Positions 1 to 5,309 of a stretch of DNA of 7,032 nucleotides are shown here, one piece after another. This stretch comes from Mollicutes bacterium. Lineage in GTDB: Bacteria; Bacillota_I; Bacilli_A; RF39; UBA660. The notes under the pieces are model-generated. The model was given only the letters and a program-made list of their open reading frames with translations, was not told where the DNA came from and ran no database searches. The translations under genes were made by a program, and so were the position numbers. Location: positions 1 through 7,032 of the forward strand of contig JAAZBI010000072.1 in the NCBI GenBank assembly GCA_012513875.1, read 5' to 3'. Numbering within the stretch: the first letter of the stretch is position 1; each line of letters opens with the position of its first letter.

Positions 1-1200
1 CCAGCATGCGATTGTGGCAAATACATGGAAATAGGTAATAATGTTTTTATGCAGTATAATCATACTCAAACAGGAGAATATGAAAAACTAACAAAAAAAT
101 GTATTGACCAAGGAATGGGCTTTGAAAGAAATTTGATGGTATTAAATAATTTAAATTCAGTATATGATATTGATTTGTTTGATTTAATTAAAGAAAAAAT
201 TTATCAAATATCTAATGTTAAATATGAATCAAATAAAAAAAGTTATCGAATAATTATGGATCATTTAAGAACAGCGGTATTTATTTTAGGAGATAATAGT
301 CATATTGTTCCTAGTAATACTGATCAAGGATATGTTTTACGTAGATTGCTGAGAAGAACTATTAGACATTTGAAGAAACTAGGAATCGATCATAAAGTTT
401 TGGCTGTTTTAGGCGAAGTAATTATTAATCAATATCAAGATTGGTATTGTGAATTGCTTAATAATAGAACATTTATTCTAAACAATTTAGAAAAAGAAGA
501 AGAATTGTTTAGTAAAACTTTAACTCAAGGAACAAAAGAATTTAATAAGATGGTTGAAAGAACTAGTAATCAGATTATTTCTGGAGAAGATGCTTTTCGT
601 TTGTTTGATACTTTTGGATTTCCAATTGAATTCACTATTGAAATGGCTCAAGAAATAGAAAAAAAAGTAGATATTGAAGGGTATCAAAGATGTTATCAAC
701 ATCATCAAGAAAAATCACGTAACAGTGCAGACCAAAAATTTAAAGGTGGTTTAGTTGATAGTTCAGAAATAAACATTAAATATCATACAGCAACTCATAT
801 ATTACATTCTGTTTTAAGAAATATGTTTGGTGAAAGCGTAGAACAAAGAGGAAGTAATATTACTCCAGAAAGACTTCGTTTTGATTTTTCTTTTGAAAGA
901 AAAATCACTCCAGAAGAACTTGAAGAAATAGAAATAAAAGTTAACGAAGTTATTAACTCTGGTAAAGAAGTAATCTGCCAAGAAATGACATTTGAAGATG
1001 CTAAAAAGATGAATGCTATTGGATTATTTGAAAATAAATATGATAAGGGAAACTTAAAAGTATATACGATCGATAATTTTTCTACTGAAATATGTGGAGG
1101 ACCACATGTTAAAAACACTAGTGAATTAGGAACTTTTAAGATAATAAAAGAAGAAAGTTCTGCAGCAGGAATCAGAAGAATAAAAGCTGTTTTAAAATAA
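1..1200 (+). CDS. alaS: Alanyl-tRNA synthetase, C-terminal part (5' end outside window), short form lacking C-Ala
   Basis: Cytoplasmic class II synthetase that charges tRNA-Ala and hydrolyses mischarged Ser/Gly-tRNA-Ala. The frame is open from base 1, and about 190 N-terminal residues should lie upstream. Visible residues, numbered from base 1: a Cys-containing CDCGKY stretch (3-8); motif 3, IDQGMGFER (35-43), where most family members have DTGMGLER; the helical tRNA-recognition domain with DQGYVLRRLLRR (108-119); and an editing domain with both metal-binding halves, HTATH (262-266) and CGGPH (365-369). The usual GIRRIKAV signature comes next, and the protein stops one or two residues later. 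The coiled-coil and C-Ala/DHHA1 domain, roughly 200 residues or more in standard 870-900-residue enzymes, are therefore missing. Predicted full length is about 590 residues. All motifs needed for aminoacylation and editing in this part are intact, so this looks like a genuine short type rather than a decayed gene. Identity is certain. Confidence 0.96.
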   Translation, partial: PACDCGKYMEIGNNVFMQYNHTQTGEYEKLTKKCIDQGMGFERNLMVLNNLNSVYDIDLFDLIKEKIYQISNVKYESNKKSYRIIMDHLRTAVFILGDNSHIVPSNTDQGYVLRRLLRRTIRHLKKLGIDHKVLAVLGEVIINQYQDWYCELLNNRTFILNNLEKEEELFSKTLTQGTKEFNKMVERTSNQIISGEDAFRLFDTFGFPIEFTIEMAQEIEKKVDIEGYQRCYQHHQEKSRNSADQKFKGGLVDSSEINIKYHTATHILHSVLRNMFGESVEQRGSNITPERLRFDFSFERKITPEELEEIEIKVNEVINSGKEVICQEMTFEDAKKMNAIGLFENKYDKGNLKVYTIDNFSTEICGGPHVKNTSELGTFKIIKEESSAAGIRRIKAVLK

Positions 1201-1208
1201 GCAATTTC

Positions 1209-1237
1209 TTGCATTATCTCATTAAAAATGCTATCAT
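1209..1237 (+). promoter_or_regulatory. Predicted sigma-A promoter for ireB-ruvX-DUF1292
   Basis: A -35 box TTGCAT (1209-1214), a 17-bp spacer and a -10 box TATCAT (1232-1237) preceded by an extended -10 TGC (1229-1231). The predicted start is near 1244, about 22 bases before the ireB GTG, leaving room for the GAGGTGA ribosome site at 1256-1262. It lies in the only sizeable gap between alaS and ireB. The -10 box is also the left arm of a 6-bp inverted repeat, TATCAT/ATGATA (1232-1247), which could be an operator or chance in AT-rich DNA. The call is by motif only. Confidence 0.7.
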
Positions 1238-1266
1238 ATTAATGATAAAGGAATTGAGGTGATAGA

Positions 1267-1518
1267 GTGGATTCAAAGACAACAACTCTTTTTTCTGTTG
1301 AAGAAATAGATGAAGCTTTAATCAAGAAGACTTTACAAGAAATTTATGTAGCTCTCGAAGAAAGAGGACATAATCCTGTTAATCAAATAGTTGGTTATCT
1401 CTTGAGTGGTGATCCTGGATATATTTCTAGTCACTTAGATGCTCGAAGTAAAATTTCTAAATTAGAACGTTCAAAAATTATTGAAAGTTTAGTTAAAAGC
1501 TATTTTCGAGATAAATAA
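1267..1518 (+). CDS. ireB: IreB family regulatory phosphoprotein (DUF965/UPF0297)
   Basis: Small cytosolic protein of 83 residues, the usual size for this family (YrzL in B. subtilis, IreB in Enterococcus faecalis). In E. faecalis, IreB is phosphorylated on N-terminal threonines by the PASTA kinase IreK and acts in the cephalosporin-resistance pathway. The diagnostic core is visible: ALEERGHNPVNQIVGYLLSG (30-49), then DPGYISSH and a charged C-terminal helix ending LVKSYF. Three consecutive threonines at 5-7 are candidates for kinase targets. The start is GTG, supported by GAGGTGA at 1256-1262 with a short 4-base spacer. The reading frame ends in TAATG, sharing one base with ruvX, so the two are probably translationally coupled. 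The family call is secure. The kinase link is inferred from Enterococcus, and no kinase gene is in the window. Confidence 0.93.
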   Translation: MDSKTTTLFSVEEIDEALIKKTLQEIYVALEERGHNPVNQIVGYLLSGDPGYISSHLDARSKISKLERSKIIESLVKSYFRDK

Positions 1519-1943
1519 TGAGAATATTAGGATTAGATTTAGGCTCTAAAACAATAGGCATCGCTATTAGTGATAAATTAGGTTTTATCGCTTCTACTTA
1601 TAAAACTATCTTTTTTGAAGAAGGAAATAGTTTGACGAGTTTAGAAGAATTAAAAGAAATAATAAAAAAAGAAGAGGTTTCTAAGATTGTTTTAGGATTT
1701 CCTAAAAACATGAATAATAGTATTGGGCCAAGAGCTGAAGAAAGTATAAAATTTAAAAAGATTTTAGAAGATGAATTAAATATAGAAGTTATTTTAGAAG
1801 ATGAAAGATGGACAACTGTCCAAGCTAACAGAGTTTTAATTGATGCTAATGTATCTCGTAAAAAAAGAAAAACAAAAGTTGATAAATTAGCAGCTACTTA
1901 CATATTACAGTCATATTTAGATAAGAATAGAAAGGAAGATTAA
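1518..1943 (+). CDS. ruvX: YqgF/RuvX family RNase H-fold nuclease (putative pre-16S rRNA nuclease)
   Basis: 141 residues, full length for the family. The RNase H-like fold is marked by DLGSKTIGIAISD (7-19), with the first catalytic Asp at 7. It continues with VLGFPKNMNNSIGPRAE (58-74), the DERWTT block (95-100) and VDKLAATYILQSYLD (121-135), where Asp122 supplies another acidic residue. The annotated role is processing of the 16S rRNA 5' end, after E. coli YqgF. The older name, Holliday-junction resolvase RuvX, reflects fold similarity and activity reported in some homologues. A lysine/arginine-rich loop (114-120) before the last motif may contact nucleic acid. Its ATG shares a base with the ireB stop and has no strong ribosome site of its own, so translation probably depends on ireB. 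It is followed after one base by the DUF1292 start. Confidence 0.94.
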   Translation: MRILGLDLGSKTIGIAISDKLGFIASTYKTIFFEEGNSLTSLEELKEIIKKEEVSKIVLGFPKNMNNSIGPRAEESIKFKKILEDELNIEVILEDERWTTVQANRVLIDANVSRKKRKTKVDKLAATYILQSYLDKNRKED

Positions 1944-1944
1944 A

Positions 1945-2238
1945 ATGGAAGAAAGAGATTTTTTTACAGTATTAGATGAAGAAGGGAAAGAACAAAAAGC
2001 AGAAGTAATGTTCACTTTTGATTCAGATGAAACAAATAAAAGTTATGTTGTTTATCAAACTTTAGATGCTGAAAATAAACCACTTTTAGATGAAGAAGGA
2101 AATATTCAAGTTTTTGCTTCTACTTATGATCCAAAAAATCCAGATGGAACATTTGGACCAATTGAGTCGGAGAAAGAATGGAAAATTATTGAAAATCTTC
2201 TTGAAGGTTTAAAAGAAGGAGAAGCAAGCGAGCAATAA
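1945..2238 (+). CDS. yrzB: DUF1292 (UPF0473/YrzB-like) small acidic protein
   Basis: 97 residues, cytosolic, function unknown. It matches the YrzB family by size, position (after ruvX, before mltG) and motifs: an early FTVLDEEGKEQKAEVMFTFD strand pair (7-26), NKSYVVYQ (32-39), FASTYDP (57-63) and a C-terminal PIESEKEWKIIENLLEGL (72-89). The tail is strongly acidic. The start is supported by AAAGGAAG at 1931-1938, with the ATG two bases after the ruvX stop, so it belongs to the ireB-ruvX operon. The TAA stop lies in the loop of a terminator-like hairpin. Family membership is clear. The linkage with ireB and ruvX across Bacillota suggests a shared housekeeping process, but no biochemical role can be read from the sequence. 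Confidence 0.9.
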   Translation: MEERDFFTVLDEEGKEQKAEVMFTFDSDETNKSYVVYQTLDAENKPLLDEEGNIQVFASTYDPKNPDGTFGPIESEKEWKIIENLLEGLKEGEASEQ

Positions 2239-2248
2239 GCTCGTTTTT
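2226..2248 (+). terminator. Predicted intrinsic terminator overlapping the end of the DUF1292 gene
   Basis: The stem CGAGC (2229-2233)/GCTCG (2239-2243) extends through G-T and two A-T pairs to 2226/2246. It has a 5-base loop AATAA (2234-2238) and a run of five T (2244-2248). The stem is unusually GC-rich for this DNA. The DUF1292 stop codon TAA (2236-2238) lies in the loop, so a ribosome finishing that gene would cover the stem. The stem is short, so termination may be partial, allowing read-through into the mltG-trmR genes. No convincing new promoter is visible between here and 2257. Confidence 0.6.
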
Positions 2249-2256
2249 ACTAACTT

Positions 2257-2568
2257 ATGAAAAAATTTTTGGTAGTAGCAAAATTTTTCTTTTTTTTCTT
2301 TGCAATTTTAATAATTGTAAGTGGTTTAACTTTCAAATTTTTTTCTAGACCTTTAAATGATAATCAAGAGTCAATTGAATTTATTGTTGAAGATGGTTGT
2401 AATTTAGAATGTGTTGGCGAAAAGCTTTATCAAGAAAAAATAATTAGAAATCAAACAACTTATAAAATATATTTAAAAATATTAGGAATAAAAAATATAA
2501 AACCAAGCACCTATTATCTTATGTCTAGTTTAGATACTAAAGAAATAATAGAGATATTGGCAAAATAA
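2257..2568 (+). CDS. mltG: MltG (YceG-like) N-terminal stub: membrane anchor plus LysM-like subdomain, no catalytic domain
   Basis: 103 residues at the mltG/yrrL position, against roughly 340-380 for complete MltG, the endolytic transglycosylase that cleaves nascent peptidoglycan. A cytoplasmic MKK, one membrane helix (about 4-29, with six consecutive Phe at 10-15) and an extracytoplasmic domain are seen. FIVEDGCNLECVGEKLYQE (42-60) and PSTYYLMSSLDTKEIIEILA (83-102) correspond to the family's VTIPEG...LA..L and AGTY.LSP.MS..EIL patterns in the LysM-like subdomain. The protein ends exactly at the domain boundary. The YceG catalytic domain with its active-site Glu is absent, and only six bases separate the stop from the next gene, so no remnant follows. 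No Shine-Dalgarno sequence precedes the ATG. It may be a retained membrane-anchored adaptor or a remnant. Family assignment is good from context plus motifs; function is open. Confidence 0.75.
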   Translation: MKKFLVVAKFFFFFFAILIIVSGLTFKFFSRPLNDNQESIEFIVEDGCNLECVGEKLYQEKIIRNQTTYKIYLKILGIKNIKPSTYYLMSSLDTKEIIEILAK

Positions 2569-2569
2569 A

Positions 2570-2574
2570 AGGAG
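2570..2574 (+). promoter_or_regulatory. Strong ribosome binding site abutting the trmR ATG
   Basis: AGGAG lies at 2570-2574 and the first ATG of the trmR frame follows immediately at 2575, with zero spacing. This is too close for normal initiation there. In-frame ATC (2581) and ATT (2584) sit 6 and 9 bases downstream of the motif and could be rare start codons. The next in-frame ATG is at 2605, 30 bases away. An ATG at 2591 is out of frame and meets a stop within two codons. Confidence 0.6.
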
Positions 2575-3207
2575 ATGTTCATCATTTTAAATGATTTAAG
2601 AGCAATGGAAAAGTATGCTGAAGAGTATAATATTCCCATTATGGAACGAAGAGGTTTAAAATTTTTAGTTGATTATATTAAAAGTAAAAATGTAAAATCT
2701 ATTTTAGAAATAGGAACAGCTATTGGTTATTCAGCTATTAATATGGCTTTAAGCAATCCTGGTGTATCGATTGTATCGATTGAAAAAGATGAAGTTAGAT
2801 ATTTAGAAGCTATTAAAAATGTTAAAAAATTTAAATTAGATAAGCAAATTACTTTGATTTTAGGAGATGCTTTAAATTTAGAATTAACTGAAAAATATGA
2901 TTTAATTTTTATTGATGCTGCTAAAGGACAATATGTTAATTTTTTTGAGAAATATTCTCAAAATCTTAATGATAAAGGAACTATTATTAGTGATAATATT
3001 TATTTTCATGGTTTAATTGAACAAAATATTAGAATAGAAAAGAAAAACTTAAGACAATTAGTAGATAAAATTAAAAAATATATTTTATTTTTAGAAGGAC
3101 ACGAAGAATTTAAAACAGAATTTTATAAAATAGGAGACGGAATAGCTGTTTCTAGAAAAAGGGTGATAACAAATGAAGATCGTTATATTACCGAAGAATT
3201 TGAATGA
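2575..3207 (+). CDS. trmR: tRNA 5-hydroxyuridine methyltransferase, O-methyltransferase family 3 (YrrM)
   Basis: Predicted cytosolic SAM-dependent enzyme that methylates ho5U34 to mo5U34 in wobble-modified tRNAs, as TrmR/YrrM does in B. subtilis. The Rossmann SAM-binding motif ILEIGTAIGYSAINMAL is at 43-59, the acidic ribose-binding Glu at 70 (SIEKDE), and GDAL at 97-100. The metal/catalytic region FIDAAKGQY (112-120) is followed by SDN (139-141). Family-typical sequences AEEYNIPIMERRG (15-27) and IGDGIAVSRKR (186-196) bracket the domain. The N-terminus is about 20 residues shorter than B. subtilis YrrM, and the true start is unclear because the ribosome site touches the first ATG. The last 14 residues, after SRKR, read through the trhP1 ribosome site and overlap that gene by 35 bases. 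Homologues usually end at about SRKR. Stop codon is TGA. The pathway role is supported by the two U32 genes directly downstream. Confidence 0.88.
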   Translation: MFIILNDLRAMEKYAEEYNIPIMERRGLKFLVDYIKSKNVKSILEIGTAIGYSAINMALSNPGVSIVSIEKDEVRYLEAIKNVKKFKLDKQITLILGDALNLELTEKYDLIFIDAAKGQYVNFFEKYSQNLNDKGTIISDNIYFHGLIEQNIRIEKKNLRQLVDKIKKYILFLEGHEEFKTEFYKIGDGIAVSRKRVITNEDRYITEEFE

Positions 3208-4057
3208 TTTAGATAAAATTAAAGCTGACATAGTTATTGTTGGAATTGATAAGTTAAGTTGGTATATTCCTTTTGTTATAAACAAAAGGAATTTTAAATC
3301 AACAATCAATTTAATTAACAAATCTAATAAACAAGTTTTTATAGCGGTAAATAAATTGATGACTAATGGTGATTTATCTTTGTTAAAGAGTTATTTAAAA
3401 TTAATAAACAACAATTCAGTAGTGGGTATTCTATTTGATGATCCAGCTGTCTATCAGTTGTGTTCTAAAACTGATTTAAACATACCTTTAATTCACTTTT
3501 CTTCTCACCTAATAACCAATTACCGAACAGCTGACTTTTGGTTAAAAAAGGGCTTAAATGGAGTTTTACTTAGTACAGAAATAACCTTAGATGAAATACT
3601 TTCTATAAGATCTCAAACTAGTACACCATTATTAATGCAAGGATATGGATATTTACCAATGTTTGTTTCTCATCGTAATTTAATTACTAGTTATTTGAAG
3701 TTTTTAAAATTACCAATTAAAAAACAAGAATATATAATTGAAGAACCTGTTTCTAAAAGAAAATTTAATATTTATGAGAATAATAAAGATACTATTATTT
3801 TAAGTGATTATTTTATTAATGTTTATTCAATATTACCTAAATTAAATAATAAAATTGATTATTTATTATTAAGTTCTTTAGGAGTTGAATCTAATAAATT
3901 TAAAAAAGTAGTTAACTATTTTAGCAAAGTTATAAAAAACAAAGAAGAACTAAAAACAATTAATGATAAAATCATTAAACTAAGTCCTATTAAACCAAAC
4001 GAAGGGTTTTTATTTACAAAAACAATCTATAAGGTGAAGAAATATGAAAAGAAATAA
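3173..4057 (+). CDS. trhP1: U32 family protein, YrrN/TrhP1-like subunit of tRNA U34 hydroxylation (no cluster cysteines)
   Basis: 294 residues, formerly annotated as peptidase U32. In B. subtilis, YrrN and YrrO are the TrhP1/TrhP2 pair needed for prephenate-dependent formation of ho5U34. A TIM-barrel-like pattern is seen: VIVGIDKLSWY (21-31), VFIAVNKLM (55-63), VVGILFDDPAVY (83-94), and the segment LMQGYGYLPMFVSHRNLI (154-171) at the place of the U32 signature. It ends with EGFLFTKTIYKVKK (277-290), a typical family C-terminus. Only one cysteine (97) is present, so it cannot hold a four-Cys iron-sulfur site by itself. The start at 3173 has GGGTGA at 3161-3166, 6 bases upstream. It overlaps the trmR end by 35 bases and the trhP2 start by 14. 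Identification rests on position, length and these motifs. This is the more diverged of the two U32 proteins. Confidence 0.85.
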   Translation: MKIVILPKNLNDLDKIKADIVIVGIDKLSWYIPFVINKRNFKSTINLINKSNKQVFIAVNKLMTNGDLSLLKSYLKLINNNSVVGILFDDPAVYQLCSKTDLNIPLIHFSSHLITNYRTADFWLKKGLNGVLLSTEITLDEILSIRSQTSTPLLMQGYGYLPMFVSHRNLITSYLKFLKLPIKKQEYIIEEPVSKRKFNIYENNKDTIILSDYFINVYSILPKLNNKIDYLLLSSLGVESNKFKKVVNYFSKVIKNKEELKTINDKIIKLSPIKPNEGFLFTKTIYKVKKYEKK

Positions 4058-5249
4058 GCAAGTTGAAATTTTAGCGCCTGCTGGAGATTTAAAAAAATTA
4101 AAGATAGCTTTGCAATATGGTGCAGATGCTGTTTATTTAGGTGGAACTGAATATAGTTTGAGAGCTAATAACATTAATTTTACAATTGATGAAATTAAAA
4201 CAGCCTGTCTCTTAGCGCACAAACAAAAAGCAAAAGTGTACGTTGTTATCAACATTATATTTCACAATGAGGATTTAGAAAATATTGAGAAATATTTACA
4301 AGATTTAGAAAAAGCTAAAGTTGATGCTGTAATTATTAGCGATCCATTTTTAATTGATTTAATTAAACAAAAAGCATCTAAATTAGATATTTTTTTAAGT
4401 ACTCAACAATCAACTTTAAATTATGAAGCAGCTCTTTTTTGGGAAAAACAAGGTGTTAAAAGAATTATTTTAGGAAGAGAAGCTTCAAAAAAAGATATTA
4501 AACAAATCATTAAAAAAACATCTTTAGAAGTAGAAGTTTTTGTTCATGGAGCAATGTGTTCTGCATATAGTGGGCGTTGTGTATTATCTAATTATTTAAC
4601 TAATAGAGATTCAAATCGTGGAGGTTGTAGTCAAATTTGTCGATGGAATTTCTTATTACATAATCAAAATAATAATTTAAGCAAAAAAGTAGACTTTTCA
4701 TTAGCGCCTAAAGATTTATCCTTAATAAATTATCTTCCACAATTAATAAAGATGGGAGTTAAATCTTTCAAAATAGAAGGTAGAATGCGTTCGGAATATT
4801 ATTTAGCAACTATTGTTCATGTTTATCGCCAAGCCGTTGAAAAAGCTTTAAATAATAATCAAAAAATAGATAAATTTAATTTAAAAGTCTTAGAAAGATG
4901 TGCTAATCGAGAAGTGAAAGAGCAATTTTATAAAACTAAACCTAACAAAGATACTCAATATTATTTAGGTAGAGAAGAAAAATCTAATCAAGATTTCTTA
5001 GGAATTGTTTTAGATTATGATAAAAAAAATAAAGAAGTTGTTTTAGAACAAAGGAATTTTTTCAAAGTTGGAGATGAAGTTGAATTCTTTGGACCTAGTC
5101 TTAAATGTTATAAAACAAAGATCGAATATATTAAAAATGAAAAGCATGAAAAGATAGATGCTGCAAGACATCCTCAAGAAATTATTCGTCTTCCTATTCC
5201 GATTTTATTAGAAAAAAATGATATGATGAGAATAAGGATAGAGAGTTGA
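4044..5249 (+). CDS. trhP2: U32 family protein, YrrO/TrhP2-like tRNA U34 hydroxylation enzyme with Fe-S cysteines
   Basis: 401 residues, full length. The family N-terminus EILAPAGDLKKLKIALQYGADAVYLGG (8-34) and the U32 signature with EVFVHGAMCSAYSGRCVLS (164-182) are clear. Four cysteines, 172, 179, 195 and 199 (CX6C-X15-CX3C), match the iron-sulfur site known in U32 hydroxylases such as TrhP/UbiU. SFKIEGRMRS (241-250) and YLATIVHVYRQA (253-264) follow, then a C-terminal beta-barrel-like region (about 310-401) with DFLGIVLDYD and KVGDEVEFFGP. Predicted role: prephenate-dependent hydroxylation of wobble U34 together with the neighbouring TrhP1. The start has AAGGTGA at 4031-4037 and overlaps the end of trhP1 by 14 bases, implying coupled synthesis of the two partners. 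It stops with TGA, which also forms part of the next promoter's -35 box. The older label of collagenase-like peptidase should not be taken as function. Confidence 0.93.
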   Translation: MKRNKQVEILAPAGDLKKLKIALQYGADAVYLGGTEYSLRANNINFTIDEIKTACLLAHKQKAKVYVVINIIFHNEDLENIEKYLQDLEKAKVDAVIISDPFLIDLIKQKASKLDIFLSTQQSTLNYEAALFWEKQGVKRIILGREASKKDIKQIIKKTSLEVEVFVHGAMCSAYSGRCVLSNYLTNRDSNRGGCSQICRWNFLLHNQNNNLSKKVDFSLAPKDLSLINYLPQLIKMGVKSFKIEGRMRSEYYLATIVHVYRQAVEKALNNNQKIDKFNLKVLERCANREVKEQFYKTKPNKDTQYYLGREEKSNQDFLGIVLDYDKKNKEVVLEQRNFFKVGDEVEFFGPSLKCYKTKIEYIKNEKHEKIDAARHPQEIIRLPIPILLEKNDMMRIRIES

Positions 5250-5274
5250 CATTAAGGCTTATTTGTAGTAGTAT
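5246..5274 (+). promoter_or_regulatory. Predicted sigma-A promoter for greA-tig
   Basis: A perfect -35 box TTGACA (5246-5251), a 17-bp spacer and TAGTAT (5269-5274) as -10. The -35 box includes the TGA stop of trhP2 (5247-5249), so promoter and upstream gene are interlocked. The predicted start near 5281 falls inside the inverted repeat at 5274-5292 and gives a leader of about 30 bases. No terminator separates trhP2 from greA, so some read-through from upstream is also likely. Confidence 0.72.
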
Positions 5275-5292
5275 CTAAAATGATATTTTAGA
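5274..5292. repeat. Inverted repeat at the greA transcription start
   Basis: TCTAAAAT (5274-5281) and ATTTTAGA (5285-5292) are perfect 8-bp arms around the 3-base centre GAT. The repeat begins at the last base of the predicted -10 box and spans the expected start site. It could be an operator for a dimeric repressor, or an RNA hairpin of low stability upstream of the greA ribosome site. It is not followed by a T run, so it is not a terminator. In AT-rich DNA a chance origin is possible. Confidence 0.5.
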
Positions 5293-5309
5293 AAAAGAGG
5301 TGTACCAAA

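Noticed and set aside
520..708. Reverse-strand open frame of 62 codons
   Set aside because: It lies wholly inside alaS. Its composition (Phe/Ser/Ile rich) is what a complementary reading of an AT-rich gene gives. No ribosome site or known motif.
1201..1212. GCAA-TTTC-TTGC hairpin after alaS as a terminator
   Set aside because: Only four base pairs and no T run after it. The sequence is better explained as containing the -35 box of the ireB promoter.
795..1214. Reverse-strand open frame of 139 codons
   Set aside because: It mirrors the alaS editing domain, including the complement of CGGPH. Its length comes from low stop density opposite Glu/Lys-rich coding.
2763..2780. Tandem 9-bp duplication TGTATCGAT in trmR
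   Set aside because: It encodes VSI twice in a beta strand. The segment has the same length as in B. subtilis YrrM, so there is no net insertion and it looks like coincidence.
3091..3321. Reverse-strand open frame of 76 codons across the trmR-trhP1 junction
   Set aside because: Shadow of two well-supported genes. No motif or initiation signal.
5250..5309. Remnant of udk
   Set aside because: Sixty bases fully accounted for by promoter, inverted repeat and ribosome site. No kinase-like translation in any frame.
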